The position numbers were made by a program, and so were the translations under genes. A stretch of 57,609 nt of DNA from Candidatus Obscuribacterales bacterium (GTDB lineage: Bacteria > Cyanobacteriota > Vampirovibrionia > Obscuribacterales > Obscuribacteraceae). The notes under the pieces were generated by a model that worked only from the letters and a program-made list of their open reading frames with translations, was not told the DNA's origin and searched no databases. The stretch covers positions 13,458 to 71,066 of the forward strand of contig JAKFVU010000009.1 in NCBI GenBank assembly GCA_021732025.1, in the 5' to 3' direction. Positions 28,873 to 37,165 of this stretch are shown here, one piece after another. The first letter of the stretch is position 1; the number at the start of each line of letters is the position of its first letter.

Positions 28873-28954
28873 TTTCCAACGACTCACTGGTATATTTTCT
28901 CGCGCATTTTTTCGATAACGAAACCGATTAAAACCATACACTAAGAGAAACACC

Positions 28955-30289
28955 ATGAACGAACTACTAACCAAAACAGTATTGGCCCTTCTTTCGAATC
29001 GGCCCAAACCAATTTTCGACGTTCTGAAAAACTACTTCGGGCGCAACCCGCGCAAGCATGCCATCGTGCAGGCTCAGTACGACTGCTCACGGCAGACTTG
29101 TGTCAACCGCGCTCTCAGTTACATCGTTAACCGCAGACCCAGACGAGGTTCTATTGTTGGTATCGCATCCACCGATGACGAATTGAGTTTCAGCGATATG
29201 ATAAATCCAGATTATTTCGACCAACACACCGTCGGCCCCATACAATACAAAGACGTGGTGCTCAGCGATGGCACAAAATTGAGTTGTCCAGAAAAGGCAT
29301 TGTACCTAATCAACGATGGCACCAACAAATTTGCGGCCTGCCTCCACCAACCATCGTACGAAGACTTCATCGTGCTAGAGGTTATGACAAAAGATAAACG
29401 CGCGGCGCAGAACTTCTTGCATCGCGTGGCCTTTGAGGCAGACCGTCAGAGCATCTACAAAGGTCAGGTCGTTACGCTAAAAGAAGGCAAGGGAAGAGAA
29501 GTTGGTTTCCAATTTCATCACATGCCCAAGATTGCGCGCGAGCAATTGATTCTGCAACCCGAAGTTATTGAAGAAATCGAACGACACACAGCTGGCTTCT
29601 CTAAACACAAAGAGCTTTTGGTTTCGCGTGGCCGTCACCTAAAGCGCGGGCTGCTGCTTTATGGGCCACCAGGCACAGGCAAGTCGCTAACCATCATGCA
29701 TCTGTTGACCGCTATGCCCGGGCGAACAACCATTTTGCTCACAGGCAATAACGTAAGGCACCTAGAAGACGCTTGCGAACTAGCGCGCGGGCTGCAGCCA
29801 TCCACGGTCATCATCGACGATGTCGATCTGGTGGCACAAGACCGTACCGCTAAGAACTCGAACCCTTTGCTATTTGAACTCATGAATCAAATGGATGGTC
29901 TGGCAGATGACGCTGATGTGCTATTTCTTCTCACGACAAACAAGCCCGAGATACTCGAGCCAGCTTTGTCATCAAGGCCAGGGCGAATTGATCTGGCGGT
30001 TCTGATACCACTTCCAGATAAAGAGTGTCGCAGGCGCTTGTTCGAGCTGTATTCAAAAGGATTGCCGCTGGCTGTTGCAGACATGAATAAGTTCATTGAA
30101 GGCACCGAGGGTGTCAGCGCTGCATACATTCGTGAGTTGTTCAGGAAAGCAACTCTATTTGCAGCTGAAGAGGGAGAGGAGGTTAGCATTAACGACCTAC
30201 ACATCGAGGCGGCAGCGAGACTATTGTCGAGCACTGATCAAATGACTGACAAACTGTTGGGGGGAAATATGAAGGCGGTGGAGGTTTAG
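28955..30289 (+). CDS. AAA+ ATPase (Cdc48/FtsH-like core)
   Basis: A 444-residue protein. The N-terminal ~215 residues form a domain I do not recognise. The AAA module follows: Walker A GPPGTGKS at 237-244, Walker B VIIDDVD around 285-291, sensor 1 LLTTNKPE, and the arginine-finger-like SSRPGRIDLAV. This is the pattern of classical AAA unfoldases and bacterial AAA ATPases of the Cdc48/FtsH branch. It probably remodels a protein complex; the target is unknown. The start has AAGAGAAA as a modest ribosome site. The upstream region holds a four-copy palindrome array suggesting regulation by a dimeric DNA-binding protein. Convergent, almost abutting, with the next gene. Confidence 0.8.
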   Translation: MNELLTKTVLALLSNRPKPIFDVLKNYFGRNPRKHAIVQAQYDCSRQTCVNRALSYIVNRRPRRGSIVGIASTDDELSFSDMINPDYFDQHTVGPIQYKDVVLSDGTKLSCPEKALYLINDGTNKFAACLHQPSYEDFIVLEVMTKDKRAAQNFLHRVAFEADRQSIYKGQVVTLKEGKGREVGFQFHHMPKIAREQLILQPEVIEEIERHTAGFSKHKELLVSRGRHLKRGLLLYGPPGTGKSLTIMHLLTAMPGRTTILLTGNNVRHLEDACELARGLQPSTVIIDDVDLVAQDRTAKNSNPLLFELMNQMDGLADDADVLFLLTTNKPEILEPALSSRPGRIDLAVLIPLPDKECRRRLFELYSKGLPLAVADMNKFIEGTEGVSAAYIRELFRKATLFAAEEGEEVSINDLHIEAAARLLSSTDQMTDKLLGGNMKAVEV

Positions 30290-30291
30290 AG

Positions 30292-30879
30292 TCACTTCGG
30301 TGGAAGCAATTTTTGTTGCGAACTGCTCAGCATTGATTTTGCCACCGATGACGGGAGAGCAAAAACAACCATGTAAATGTTGTCTTCCGAATAAATCAAA
30401 CGCTGTTTGCCAGAGAAATTAGCGGATATAGAAACAGCCTGCGGCTTCACCTTACTAAGCGGTACAGACAGACTGCTCATTGCCACGCTATTCGCAGGCA
30501 AACAATAGAGCATCTGCTCACTTCCCTGCACCCGATTGCCAGAAGCATCTTCTTTCCAAATCAATAATTGACGAGGAAAGAAAAACGCGCCCGGTCCAAT
30601 TGTTGCCATCCATGGCTCTGCGCTGTCTTTGTGCTTGATTATCTGGCTGGTTTCTTCAAAAATCTTTAAAAGAAATACAAGAAAGATTGCCAAATAAAAG
30701 AATAAAACAGCACCTAGGCCGGCCATAAATAGTGGCATGAATGACGCATCAAGAGTAAGCTTAGGCGCCCTTTCCCTTACAAACACTATAGCAATGAGAA
30801 ATATGACAATGGCAGAAAAAAGCTGATGGCACAGCAAAAACAACATAGATCTTTTAAGTTGAGCCAGACTTTTCTCCAA
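30292..30879 (-). CDS. Two-helix membrane protein, paralogue of the 39338-39934 gene
   Basis: A 195-residue protein with two membrane helices (residues ~13-35 and ~48-72) and a soluble domain that carries IGPGAFFFPRQ and ends in SSSQQKLLPPK. The gene at 39338-39934 has the same size, helices, IGPGAFF motif and C-terminal SQQK-LPPK, so the two are paralogues. Family and function unknown. Not in an operon; it ends two bases from the AAA+ ATPase stop on the other strand. Confidence 0.65.
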   Translation of the reverse strand: MEKSLAQLKRSMLFLLCHQLFSAIVIFLIAIVFVRERAPKLTLDASFMPLFMAGLGAVLFFYLAIFLVFLLKIFEETSQIIKHKDSAEPWMATIGPGAFFFPRQLLIWKEDASGNRVQGSEQMLYCLPANSVAMSSLSVPLSKVKPQAVSISANFSGKQRLIYSEDNIYMVVFALPSSVAKSMLSSSQQKLLPPK

Positions 30880-31027
30880 ATGGACCTCCAGCTAAAGCTG
30901 CTTGCCAAAACCTAAAATCAATCTTCCCAGTCGTGACAAAACCTACGCAGGTTGAAATGCCGCTGAAGTAGGTGGTGAAGTTAGCATCAATGTTCGACAC
31001 ATTGAGCGGCGCGTGATTCCCCTCCGC

Positions 31028-31741
31028 CTAAAAATTACGAAATTTGCCTATCGGTGAGGGTGCGACTTGTGGCACTAAATCAACTCTCGGATCTAGCTTA
31101 AGCTTTATGACTATAGACTTGGGTGAACCAAGGGGTAAGCACTCAAATGGAGAGGCGTCCAAAATACCTTTTACGGCAGAAGAATCAACAAGTTCGCTAC
31201 CGCTAGACTGAATAATACTAGGATGATCAATATGACCATCCTGATGGGTTGTAAAAACTATTATCACCGCTGATGCAGTCTCATCTTTCGGAGGAATCCA
31301 GGCGCGACGAACACGCCGTCTAACGTCGGCAACATACACGTCAAAGTCATCCTCAGCCAATCCAGCACGAGGAAACTCTTTCTCTGCCAATGCTACAGCT
31401 CTATTAAATGTTGATGCCGCCTTCGAGTAGTTCTTTTTCTCCGCATACAGCTTACCCAGGTTCGATAGGCATTCAAGCCGTATCTCAACAGGCTCGTGGT
31501 CACGCTCTGCACGTTCCAAGGCATCCTGAAAAGCTCTTTCAGCATCCGAATAATTGTGCGCCTTCATTGATTTCAACCCGGCCTTACAATATCGCGACCA
31601 TTCCGATGATACGGGCGCCGCTTCAGCTGAAAGAGCAAAGCTCAAAACACAAACGAAAATCAACGACCAAATGGCAGGCAATCGTGACTCATTGCTAGCT
31701 GATAGCGACTTGAAGCAAAATATCTTATTGAATGCAATCAT
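31028..31741 (-). CDS. TPR protein with TonB/TolA-like C-terminal domain
   Basis: A 237-residue protein. A signal peptide or anchor (around LIFVCVLSFALSAEA) precedes two or three TPR units (SDAERAFQDALERAE; CLSNLGKLYAEKKNYSKAAS TFNRAVALA, residues ~55-125). A C-terminal domain follows with VRRAWIPPK, DGHIDHPSIIQSSG and DSSAVKGILDASPFECLP, the spacing of TonB/TolA C-terminal energy-transduction folds. It is likely periplasmic. It lies divergent from the DUF2314 lipoprotein gene. It is a variant of the pattern found in many TonB-like proteins without an N-terminal Pro-rich spacer. Confidence 0.7.
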   Translation of the reverse strand: MIAFNKIFCFKSLSASNESRLPAIWSLIFVCVLSFALSAEAAPVSSEWSRYCKAGLKSMKAHNYSDAERAFQDALERAERDHEPVEIRLECLSNLGKLYAEKKNYSKAASTFNRAVALAEKEFPRAGLAEDDFDVYVADVRRRVRRAWIPPKDETASAVIIVFTTHQDGHIDHPSIIQSSGSELVDSSAVKGILDASPFECLPLGSPKSIVIKLKLDPRVDLVPQVAPSPIGKFRNF

Positions 31742-31871
31742 GGCCTAACCCACTCTCCAGCATGCCAGTGTACGGATGCCTATACACTATAGCGGCTGGA
31801 GGCCGGCAAGATAAATATCAACACGAGGGGTGTATATTTAGCTTACAAAACCAGGATTCACGCTAAAACTC

Positions 31872-33284
31872 ATGCCTAACAGACATCTATCGACAGTCTT
31901 ATGCTCGGTTTGCCTAACTGTCCTGGCCACAGCAGGCTGTGCAGCCCACGGTGACGACAAGTCCAGTATCGATTCAACAAACAGCGACAGCTGGAACGAC
32001 AACTCGCACAATAGGAGTGGAAAAATTACAAGCTCTGGCACAATTAAACTGACAATACCAAAGCACGTTACGAGCGCTTACTTGATGCCCCTGGACAATC
32101 CGCCGGCAAATCTCAAGCAAGCCGTACTTGACTCTGCAAGAAAGAACTTAGACAGCAAAAGCTATGAGGCCATCAGAAAGCTAATCGAATCTGGTGAGTT
32201 GTCTGTTCGAGAATTTTCAGCAAAAGATGCTCCGCTGCCACCAAGTGGATTACTCTCAGCAAGCGGTTGCAGCAAAGAACAAGAAGCTGTCATTATAGGA
32301 GCGCAAAAGTATGTCTTGGTTCTCGTAGAATCAAAGCCAGAATGGCCACCAGTTGGAGAAATCTACACGAGCATGGCCGCAAGTGCATTTGCTCATGACC
32401 ATATTTGTTTGATTCTAGATTTGAGATTGCTGAAGGTGAGCGCACCAAGCCAACCTATAAAAAATGTTCTCCCTCATAACGGCCAACCGCGTTTCACTGA
32501 TTGCATCACGTTGTTAGCCTCACAGAGTAAATCTGGCGAGTGGTATACAACAAAAGGCCTGGATCTTTACGGCTTGCCAGAGCTACAACTATTTGATGCA
32601 CCACCATATCTTTCACCAAATTTGACGAGAATCATCAACGGATTAGCGTGGAAGCTCGTTTCACTATCGACAAGCCGCAAGAAGGAGAGTAACAGCGATA
32701 TCTTCGTGCTGCCATCACCGATAGAATTAACAGCTGACGATATAGACAAGGCGTGTCAGGAAGTGTCGCAAGCCAAAGGCAAAGTAACCATTCATCTGCG
32801 CTTAGACAAAGAAACAACCGACACACCAGATTTTCTCACAATCATCGTGCCACCAGGTGAAGTGGCAAGCACTGGTGAGTATCTCAATTCAGTTTGCAAA
32901 CTTTTATTTGGCCAAACAGACGGCGGAGTATTCTTAACCACACGCACATCAGAAATAGAAGCTGCTATGGCCAAAGCGAGAGCCTCTCTACCTGAAATTA
33001 GAGCGAGATTTATATCAGGTAAACTTCCTAAAGGAGCGGGTCTGGCAGTGAAATTCCCCCATGAATACCAAGGAGAGACCGAGTTTCTTTGGGCATTTGT
33101 GAGCGAGTGGGAGAAACCAGAAATGCTAAATTGTCACTGCGCCAATGATTCTAACTTGTCGCCTACTTACAAGTTAGGACAGCCGCTGGAACTAAAAGCA
33201 AATTTGGTTGCAGACTGGATGGTGCAAGTCAATGGCAAGCAAACAGAAGGCGGTTTCACCAATAAAGTGCTGCAGAACAAATAG
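31872..33284 (+). CDS. Lipoprotein with C-terminal DUF2314-like domain
   Basis: A 470-residue protein with a lipoprotein signal peptide (lipobox LATAGC, Cys at ~23), followed by a Ser/Asp/Asn-rich linker typical of exported proteins. The C-terminal ~110 residues (ARASLPEIRARF, GLAVKFPH, FLWAFV, and the closing VADWMVQVNGKQTEGGFTN) resemble DUF2314, in which an acidic/aromatic core ends in a DW…GG-x-T segment. The middle ~280 residues are unrecognised. Probably anchored in the outer or inner membrane facing the periplasm; function unknown. Confidence 0.65.
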   Translation: MPNRHLSTVLCSVCLTVLATAGCAAHGDDKSSIDSTNSDSWNDNSHNRSGKITSSGTIKLTIPKHVTSAYLMPLDNPPANLKQAVLDSARKNLDSKSYEAIRKLIESGELSVREFSAKDAPLPPSGLLSASGCSKEQEAVIIGAQKYVLVLVESKPEWPPVGEIYTSMAASAFAHDHICLILDLRLLKVSAPSQPIKNVLPHNGQPRFTDCITLLASQSKSGEWYTTKGLDLYGLPELQLFDAPPYLSPNLTRIINGLAWKLVSLSTSRKKESNSDIFVLPSPIELTADDIDKACQEVSQAKGKVTIHLRLDKETTDTPDFLTIIVPPGEVASTGEYLNSVCKLLFGQTDGGVFLTTRTSEIEAAMAKARASLPEIRARFISGKLPKGAGLAVKFPHEYQGETEFLWAFVSEWEKPEMLNCHCANDSNLSPTYKLGQPLELKANLVADWMVQVNGKQTEGGFTNKVLQNK

Positions 33285-33324
33285 ATTCTTAGCTTCCATC
33301 TTTAACTAGTCTCCAAGCTAATGG

Positions 33325-33684
33325 CTAAAGATCCGCTCTTTCTGCCCGAGCAATCTGGTCTTCGAAATAATCTTTGTCTTCAGCACTAAGCATTAATCTC
33401 TTGAAACCTGGCCATTCACTAATCTGCTGCTGGGCTGCCGCCCATAGTTTTTTACATAGTTCTGGATCTATTGGATGATTTTCAAGGGACAGCCCTTGAT
33501 GTAGTAAGGAGCGGGCGACAAACAAACTGCTAACGATATGGTAAGCATCTGGTGAAAGATCGTCAGAGCGCTCATCTTTCCAGATCAGGCAACCTTTAAT
33601 TGATTCATAGTTCGGCTTAAGGTCCGGATCGTATTTCAATGACTTCATGAGTTCCAAATCTTTTCCAACAAATTCAAAATGCAT
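33325..33684 (-). CDS. Immunity-like small protein, copy 1
   Basis: A 119-residue soluble acidic protein. The reading frame extends upstream to TTG 33714, but ATG 33684 has AGGAG upstream and gives a length equal to its paralogue at 33869-34228. The two share KSLKYDP, KGCLIW, DER, SLLxARSLLH, HPI and the long block WAAAQQQIS with WPGFKRL. No known domain. It lies at the end of a leftward run that starts with a toxin-like modular protein, followed by tandem paralogues, the arrangement seen when immunity genes multiply downstream of polymorphic toxins. That function is inference. Confidence 0.6.
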   Translation of the reverse strand: MHFEFVGKDLELMKSLKYDPDLKPNYESIKGCLIWKDERSDDLSPDAYHIVSSLFVARSLLHQGLSLENHPIDPELCKKLWAAAQQQISEWPGFKRLMLSAEDKDYFEDQIARAERADL

Positions 33685-33733
33685 TTTATGCTTGCTCCTG
33701 GCGGCGTACCTCAAACTTTTTTATACTAGAACT

Positions 33734-33852
33734 CATTCTTTGATGCGATGGCAATTTCATCTTCAAAATACTATCTATCTTTATCGCTCAACGACAGGCT
33801 TTTGAAACCCGGGCAATCACCTATTTGCTGTTGAGCATTACAGCAAGTTTGG
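33734..33852 (-). pseudogene. Decayed third copy of the immunity-like gene
   Basis: Between the two intact paralogues, a minus-strand frame reads …NAQQQIGDCPGFKSLSL, then SDKDR, stop, YFEDEIA. This aligns with the C-terminal third of both neighbours (AQQQIS-W-PGFK-L-LS-D). One codon is now TAG and no upstream portion is recognisable, so it is a fragment. It shows that at least three tandem copies once existed. Confidence 0.75.
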
Positions 33853-33868
33853 TTGAAGTTTAAATTGA

Positions 33869-34228
33869 TTAGAGGTCTTCTCTGAAAGATGCCGCAATTT
33901 CATCTTCCAGGTATTTTCTGTCTTCATCACTTAGTGTCAGTCGCTTAAAGCCAGGCCAATCGCTAATCTGCTGCTGGGCTGCCGCCCAAACTTTTTTGCA
34001 ATAATCTGCATTGATTGGGTGATCGTCGAGTGTTAGCCCCTTATGCAGTAGCGACCTAGCTACCAAAAGACTACTGATGGTTCTATAAGCCTCCGATGAC
34101 AGACCCATAGGCCTCTCGTCATCCCAAATTAGGCAGCCTTTCAAGGCTTCAAAGTTCGGCTCAAGCGATGGGTCGTATTTTAGCGATTTGATTAGTTCTA
34201 GATCTTGGTCGTTGAATCCAGCTTCCAT
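33869..34228 (-). CDS. Immunity-like small protein, copy 2
   Basis: A 119-residue paralogue of the 33325-33684 gene. The frame is open to 34282, but ATG 34228 (MEAGFND) has GGAAGG upstream and starts two bases after the toxin-like gene stop at 34231, giving tight linkage. Conserved stretches: KSLKYDPSLEPNF, KGCLIWDDER, LLVARSLLHKGL, AAAQQQISDWPGFKRL. If the upstream 552-residue protein is a toxin, this immediately downstream gene is the best candidate for its immunity protein. Confidence 0.65.
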   Translation of the reverse strand: MEAGFNDQDLELIKSLKYDPSLEPNFEALKGCLIWDDERPMGLSSEAYRTISSLLVARSLLHKGLTLDDHPINADYCKKVWAAAQQQISDWPGFKRLTLSDEDRKYLEDEIAASFREDL

Positions 34229-34230
34229 TT

Positions 34231-35889
34231 CTACCTTCCCGTTGTTATAACGATGTTTAGGGCATCGCCAACTTCTTGCCATTCATACTTAATTGGTACC
34301 ACCCCTAACGATTTTAGCGCTCGCGTAGCACATTTCCCAAGCAAGCTTCGCTCCACTGAGTCTCCGAATTTATAACTTTGAATAGTCGGTTCATTGACTA
34401 CACCTTCAAGGATCAGTCTGCTCGAGGGTAATATGCTGTGCTTTCGTAATCCTTCGGATAAGAGAAAATTTCCGGTGCCGGTTGGGAGTGTTTGACCAAA
34501 CAAGTCGGTGATTGTGACTTCGCCTTCAACTTTCATTTCTGCGCGTAAGTAGACTCGAGGATGACCTTCTGCCCGAATCGTCATTGCCTGACCGTCCCGC
34601 CCCGCAATCAACTCCGGCATCTCGAACTTTCGTAGCCCTCTTGCCGCCAGTTCTTCTACTGTAGTATTTTCCAGTTTCTCCAAACCGCCAAAAAGTATTA
34701 TGTCTGGCTCCTTGAGAATTCTGTTGTCAGCTTCTCTCACATAAAAAACTTGCTTCGGTCTTCCAGACGCGCCGCCTGCTACTGCATCTCCAGCTGCTGC
34801 GTCACCGACTGATCGCTCACCAGCATTCCCTGCACGGGCAAGACCATCCCCTGCCGCTCCCTCACCAATACCATCTGACGACATGGCCATAGCGTGGTCA
34901 TTCAGCTTTGGCCTAGGCTGAGAAACATGGGGCTCGAAGGCATTGCCTGGACCGCCGGCCAGAGCTGGCCGCATTTGCCCTTGCTGCATCGATTCAGCGA
35001 TAAATTGTTTGGCGTCTTGTGCGGCTTCTGCAGCACGACCTGTCAATTTAGTTGAAGCCTCTAAGGTGTTTTCAATTGCTTTTGTTGCAGCGGCATCAAC
35101 ATGAGTTGCCACCCTGTCAGCAACTTTTAAAGCGGTGGCACCGCCCTCGGTGCTTCCCTCTGGATTAACAAAGAAGAACATTGCCTTGCCGATTTCGACT
35201 CCTTTGTCGTGATCAGAGAGTGTATTGTATTTATCATTGGCAGCAATTAGCTCATTGCCCAAATGTTCGAGCACATGATTGACTGTATGTGGGTCTTTCT
35301 TCATGGCATCGAAACTCTTGCCAATGGCATGAAATAGCGGATCGTTGATTGCATTTGGGTGCGCCAAGAACTTAGCGACGCTTCCATCTTGTAGCGCCTC
35401 CCAGGCCTTACGACCAGCGTCTTTCATTTCTTCTTTGGCCAAATTCAAGCCATCGCCGATACCTTGAATTTGATCTATGTGGCCTTGAAAGTACTTTTGT
35501 TGACCAGCTGGGTCGAGTAACCGCGCCTCTGCAGATTGCACAAACTTGGTTAGCTTTTGGTACAACGTCGGATCTGACGCAGAAAGACGCTCTTGCACCT
35601 TGACGGTTTCTTGCACGGAGCCCTTCAGAAGGGTTGAACTTTTCTCGTCGTCAACAAGTTCAAACTTTGAGGCCAGTCCGCTCGCTTTTAGCTGAGCAAT
35701 CTCTGCTGCGCTTTTGCCGATATGAGTCGCAGAGGCGTCTTGGTCACCATAGGCCGCCAACTGCGCTCTTAATCTTCTGGCCTTGTCGCCGCTATCAACC
35801 ACGCTGCTTTCGCTGACGCGATCAGACCTCGAAGGTGCTTCTACCTTCTTTGCCTTGTCATCGCTATCGTTAGCTCGGTCTTTGGTCAA
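34231..35889 (-). CDS. Modular toxin-like protein with shared NPEGSTE module
   Basis: A 552-residue protein without signal peptide. The region ~110-265 matches the middle of the protein at 41798-43141: IGDGLN-AKE, HPNAINDPLF, DAMKKDP, FFVNPEGSTE and LKVADR. An Ala/Gly-rich linker (~300-375) follows, then a C-terminal domain (~380-552) that starts FYVREADNR, contains DLFGQTLPTGTGNFLL and ends RSLLGKCATRALKSLG; it is unlike the C-terminus of the other protein and of no family I know. A shared N-terminal module with swapped C-termini plus small downstream genes is typical of polymorphic toxins (inference). The start is TTG 35889, weakly supported; no ATG precedes the shared module in frame. Confidence 0.6.
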   Translation of the reverse strand: MTKDRANDSDDKAKKVEAPSRSDRVSESSVVDSGDKARRLRAQLAAYGDQDASATHIGKSAAEIAQLKASGLASKFELVDDEKSSTLLKGSVQETVKVQERLSASDPTLYQKLTKFVQSAEARLLDPAGQQKYFQGHIDQIQGIGDGLNLAKEEMKDAGRKAWEALQDGSVAKFLAHPNAINDPLFHAIGKSFDAMKKDPHTVNHVLEHLGNELIAANDKYNTLSDHDKGVEIGKAMFFFVNPEGSTEGGATALKVADRVATHVDAAATKAIENTLEASTKLTGRAAEAAQDAKQFIAESMQQGQMRPALAGGPGNAFEPHVSQPRPKLNDHAMAMSSDGIGEGAAGDGLARAGNAGERSVGDAAAGDAVAGGASGRPKQVFYVREADNRILKEPDIILFGGLEKLENTTVEELAARGLRKFEMPELIAGRDGQAMTIRAEGHPRVYLRAEMKVEGEVTITDLFGQTLPTGTGNFLLSEGLRKHSILPSSRLILEGVVNEPTIQSYKFGDSVERSLLGKCATRALKSLGVVPIKYEWQEVGDALNIVITTGR

Positions 35890-35988
35890 GCCTGGTTCTC
35901 GGGTTGCGGCATAATTACATATGCCATTTGGGGCCGGAAATTAATCGTGGGACGCACCCGGTGGCATCTCTTATGCCGACCCTAGAAA

Positions 35989-36094
35989 ACGTGTCGAAAA
36001 AAGACGTTTTTTTCGACACGTCATATTGACCTGTCGATCCAATCGACATATCCCGAAAACGTGTCGAAATTTAGGCTAAAAATCGACACGTTTT
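35989..36094. promoter_or_regulatory. Symmetric six-site TGTCGA palindrome cluster
   Basis: TGTCGA or its complement begins at 35992, 36013, 36032, 36043, 36062 and 36083 with alternating orientation. Spacings are 21, 19, 11, 19 and 21 bases, symmetric about 36040. The outer pairs form hairpins: 14-bp stem 35989-36002 with 36008-36021, and 12-bp stem 36056-36067 with 36083-36094; the centre is a 7-bp stem 36032-36038/36042-36048. It lies in the region between the divergent toxin-like gene and the gal operon. It could be operators for a dimeric regulator or back-to-back terminators. Confidence 0.7.
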
Positions 36095-36208
36095 TACCTC
36101 AATCCCCAGAGTAGACTGCTACACTTGCCTAGCCGCTTCCGGTCCTAGCTGCTCCCAAACCCGGCCACCCAAGGTCTGCCTGCGGTTGCTTCCCCATGTG
36201 TACAAAAT

Positions 36209-37163
36209 ATGACAGACTGCAAACTATCTAAAACCACATGGCGCGGCTTTATCGCTTACAGGCTCGAAAACTCGCAGATAGCATTAATCGTCGTGCCCAC
36301 TCTCGGCGCTAAGATTGCCAGCATGGTTTACAAACCATCCGGGAGAGAATGGCTCTGGTCTAACCCCTATTCGACCGTCAAACCAGCTCAGCACGGTGAC
36401 TGTTATACCGACAAATTTGATTTGGGCGGTTGGGATGAATGCTTTCCCAGCGTAGCCAAGACTACCTATCCAGAAAGCCCATGGGAAGGCGTGGAGATTG
36501 GCGATCATGGCGAAATTTGGTCGCAGCCTTGGCAGACTGAGATTATTAGTGACAAGGGAACACTTGCACTAAATATGGTGGCAACAGGTGTTGGCCTTCC
36601 CTATCGCTTTGAGCGCACCATCTCAATAAACGAGAATGACAGCACAATGTCATTGAAATATTCGGTCGAAAATCTCTCCGATCACGATATGCCGTTCATC
36701 TGGTCTTCGCATCCAATATTTGCAGTAGAACCAGGCATGAAGCTATCTTTCCCAACACAGGAAATGACTGTCTTTTCTTCAAGTAACTCATTTAGGCTTA
36801 TGGGTAAATTTAAACGGCTGGTCCGGATTAGACAATGGCAAAACTTACTACAACATTGCTCTTGAGCCAGCGATAGGCGCGCAAGACGACCTCACCCTAG
36901 CCTACAAGCGTTTTGCTGAGTATGGCACTGTGCCTGCTAAACAAACACTTTCTTGGAACCTCGATGTCACTTTATCAGGAGAAAAAATGAACGAAAGCTG
37001 CGAGCACGAAGACGAAATGTGCATCGAAACTGAAGTCAAAGAAGACGGACGACTTCTCACTTATTATCATTTTAGCAAGCCTGGTGAAGTTCAAGAAACC
37101 ACAGGGGCAGCAACCAAAGACAGCAAAGAAGCTCCCAGCACAACCAAAGCCGAGGCGAAGTAA
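36209..37163 (+). pseudogene. galM: Aldose 1-epimerase-like gene (galM-type), single frameshift
   Basis: Two frames together give a ~318-residue mutarotase-like protein. The first frame (36209 to ~36803) carries VVPTLGAKIASMVY, WDECFPS, HGEIWSQPW and SHPIFAVEPG. The second continues at once with NLNGWSGLDNG, YNIALEPAIGAQDDL and ends at 37163. Removing one G from GGG at 36801-36803 restores a single frame. Mutarotases interconvert galactose anomers, which fits the galT and galK genes that follow. The tail after the fold (~residues 255-318) is an acidic, Lys/Ala-rich extension. The frameshift may be a real mutation or a homopolymer sequencing error; the intact operon favours the latter. Confidence 0.7.
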
Positions 37164-37165
37164 CC

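Noticed and set aside
36801..36816. Programmed frameshift at TTTAAAC in the galM-like gene
   Set aside because: The heptamer is in the frame of the second half and would need a -1 slip from that frame, whereas joining the halves needs a +1 shift; a plain indel in GGG explains it.
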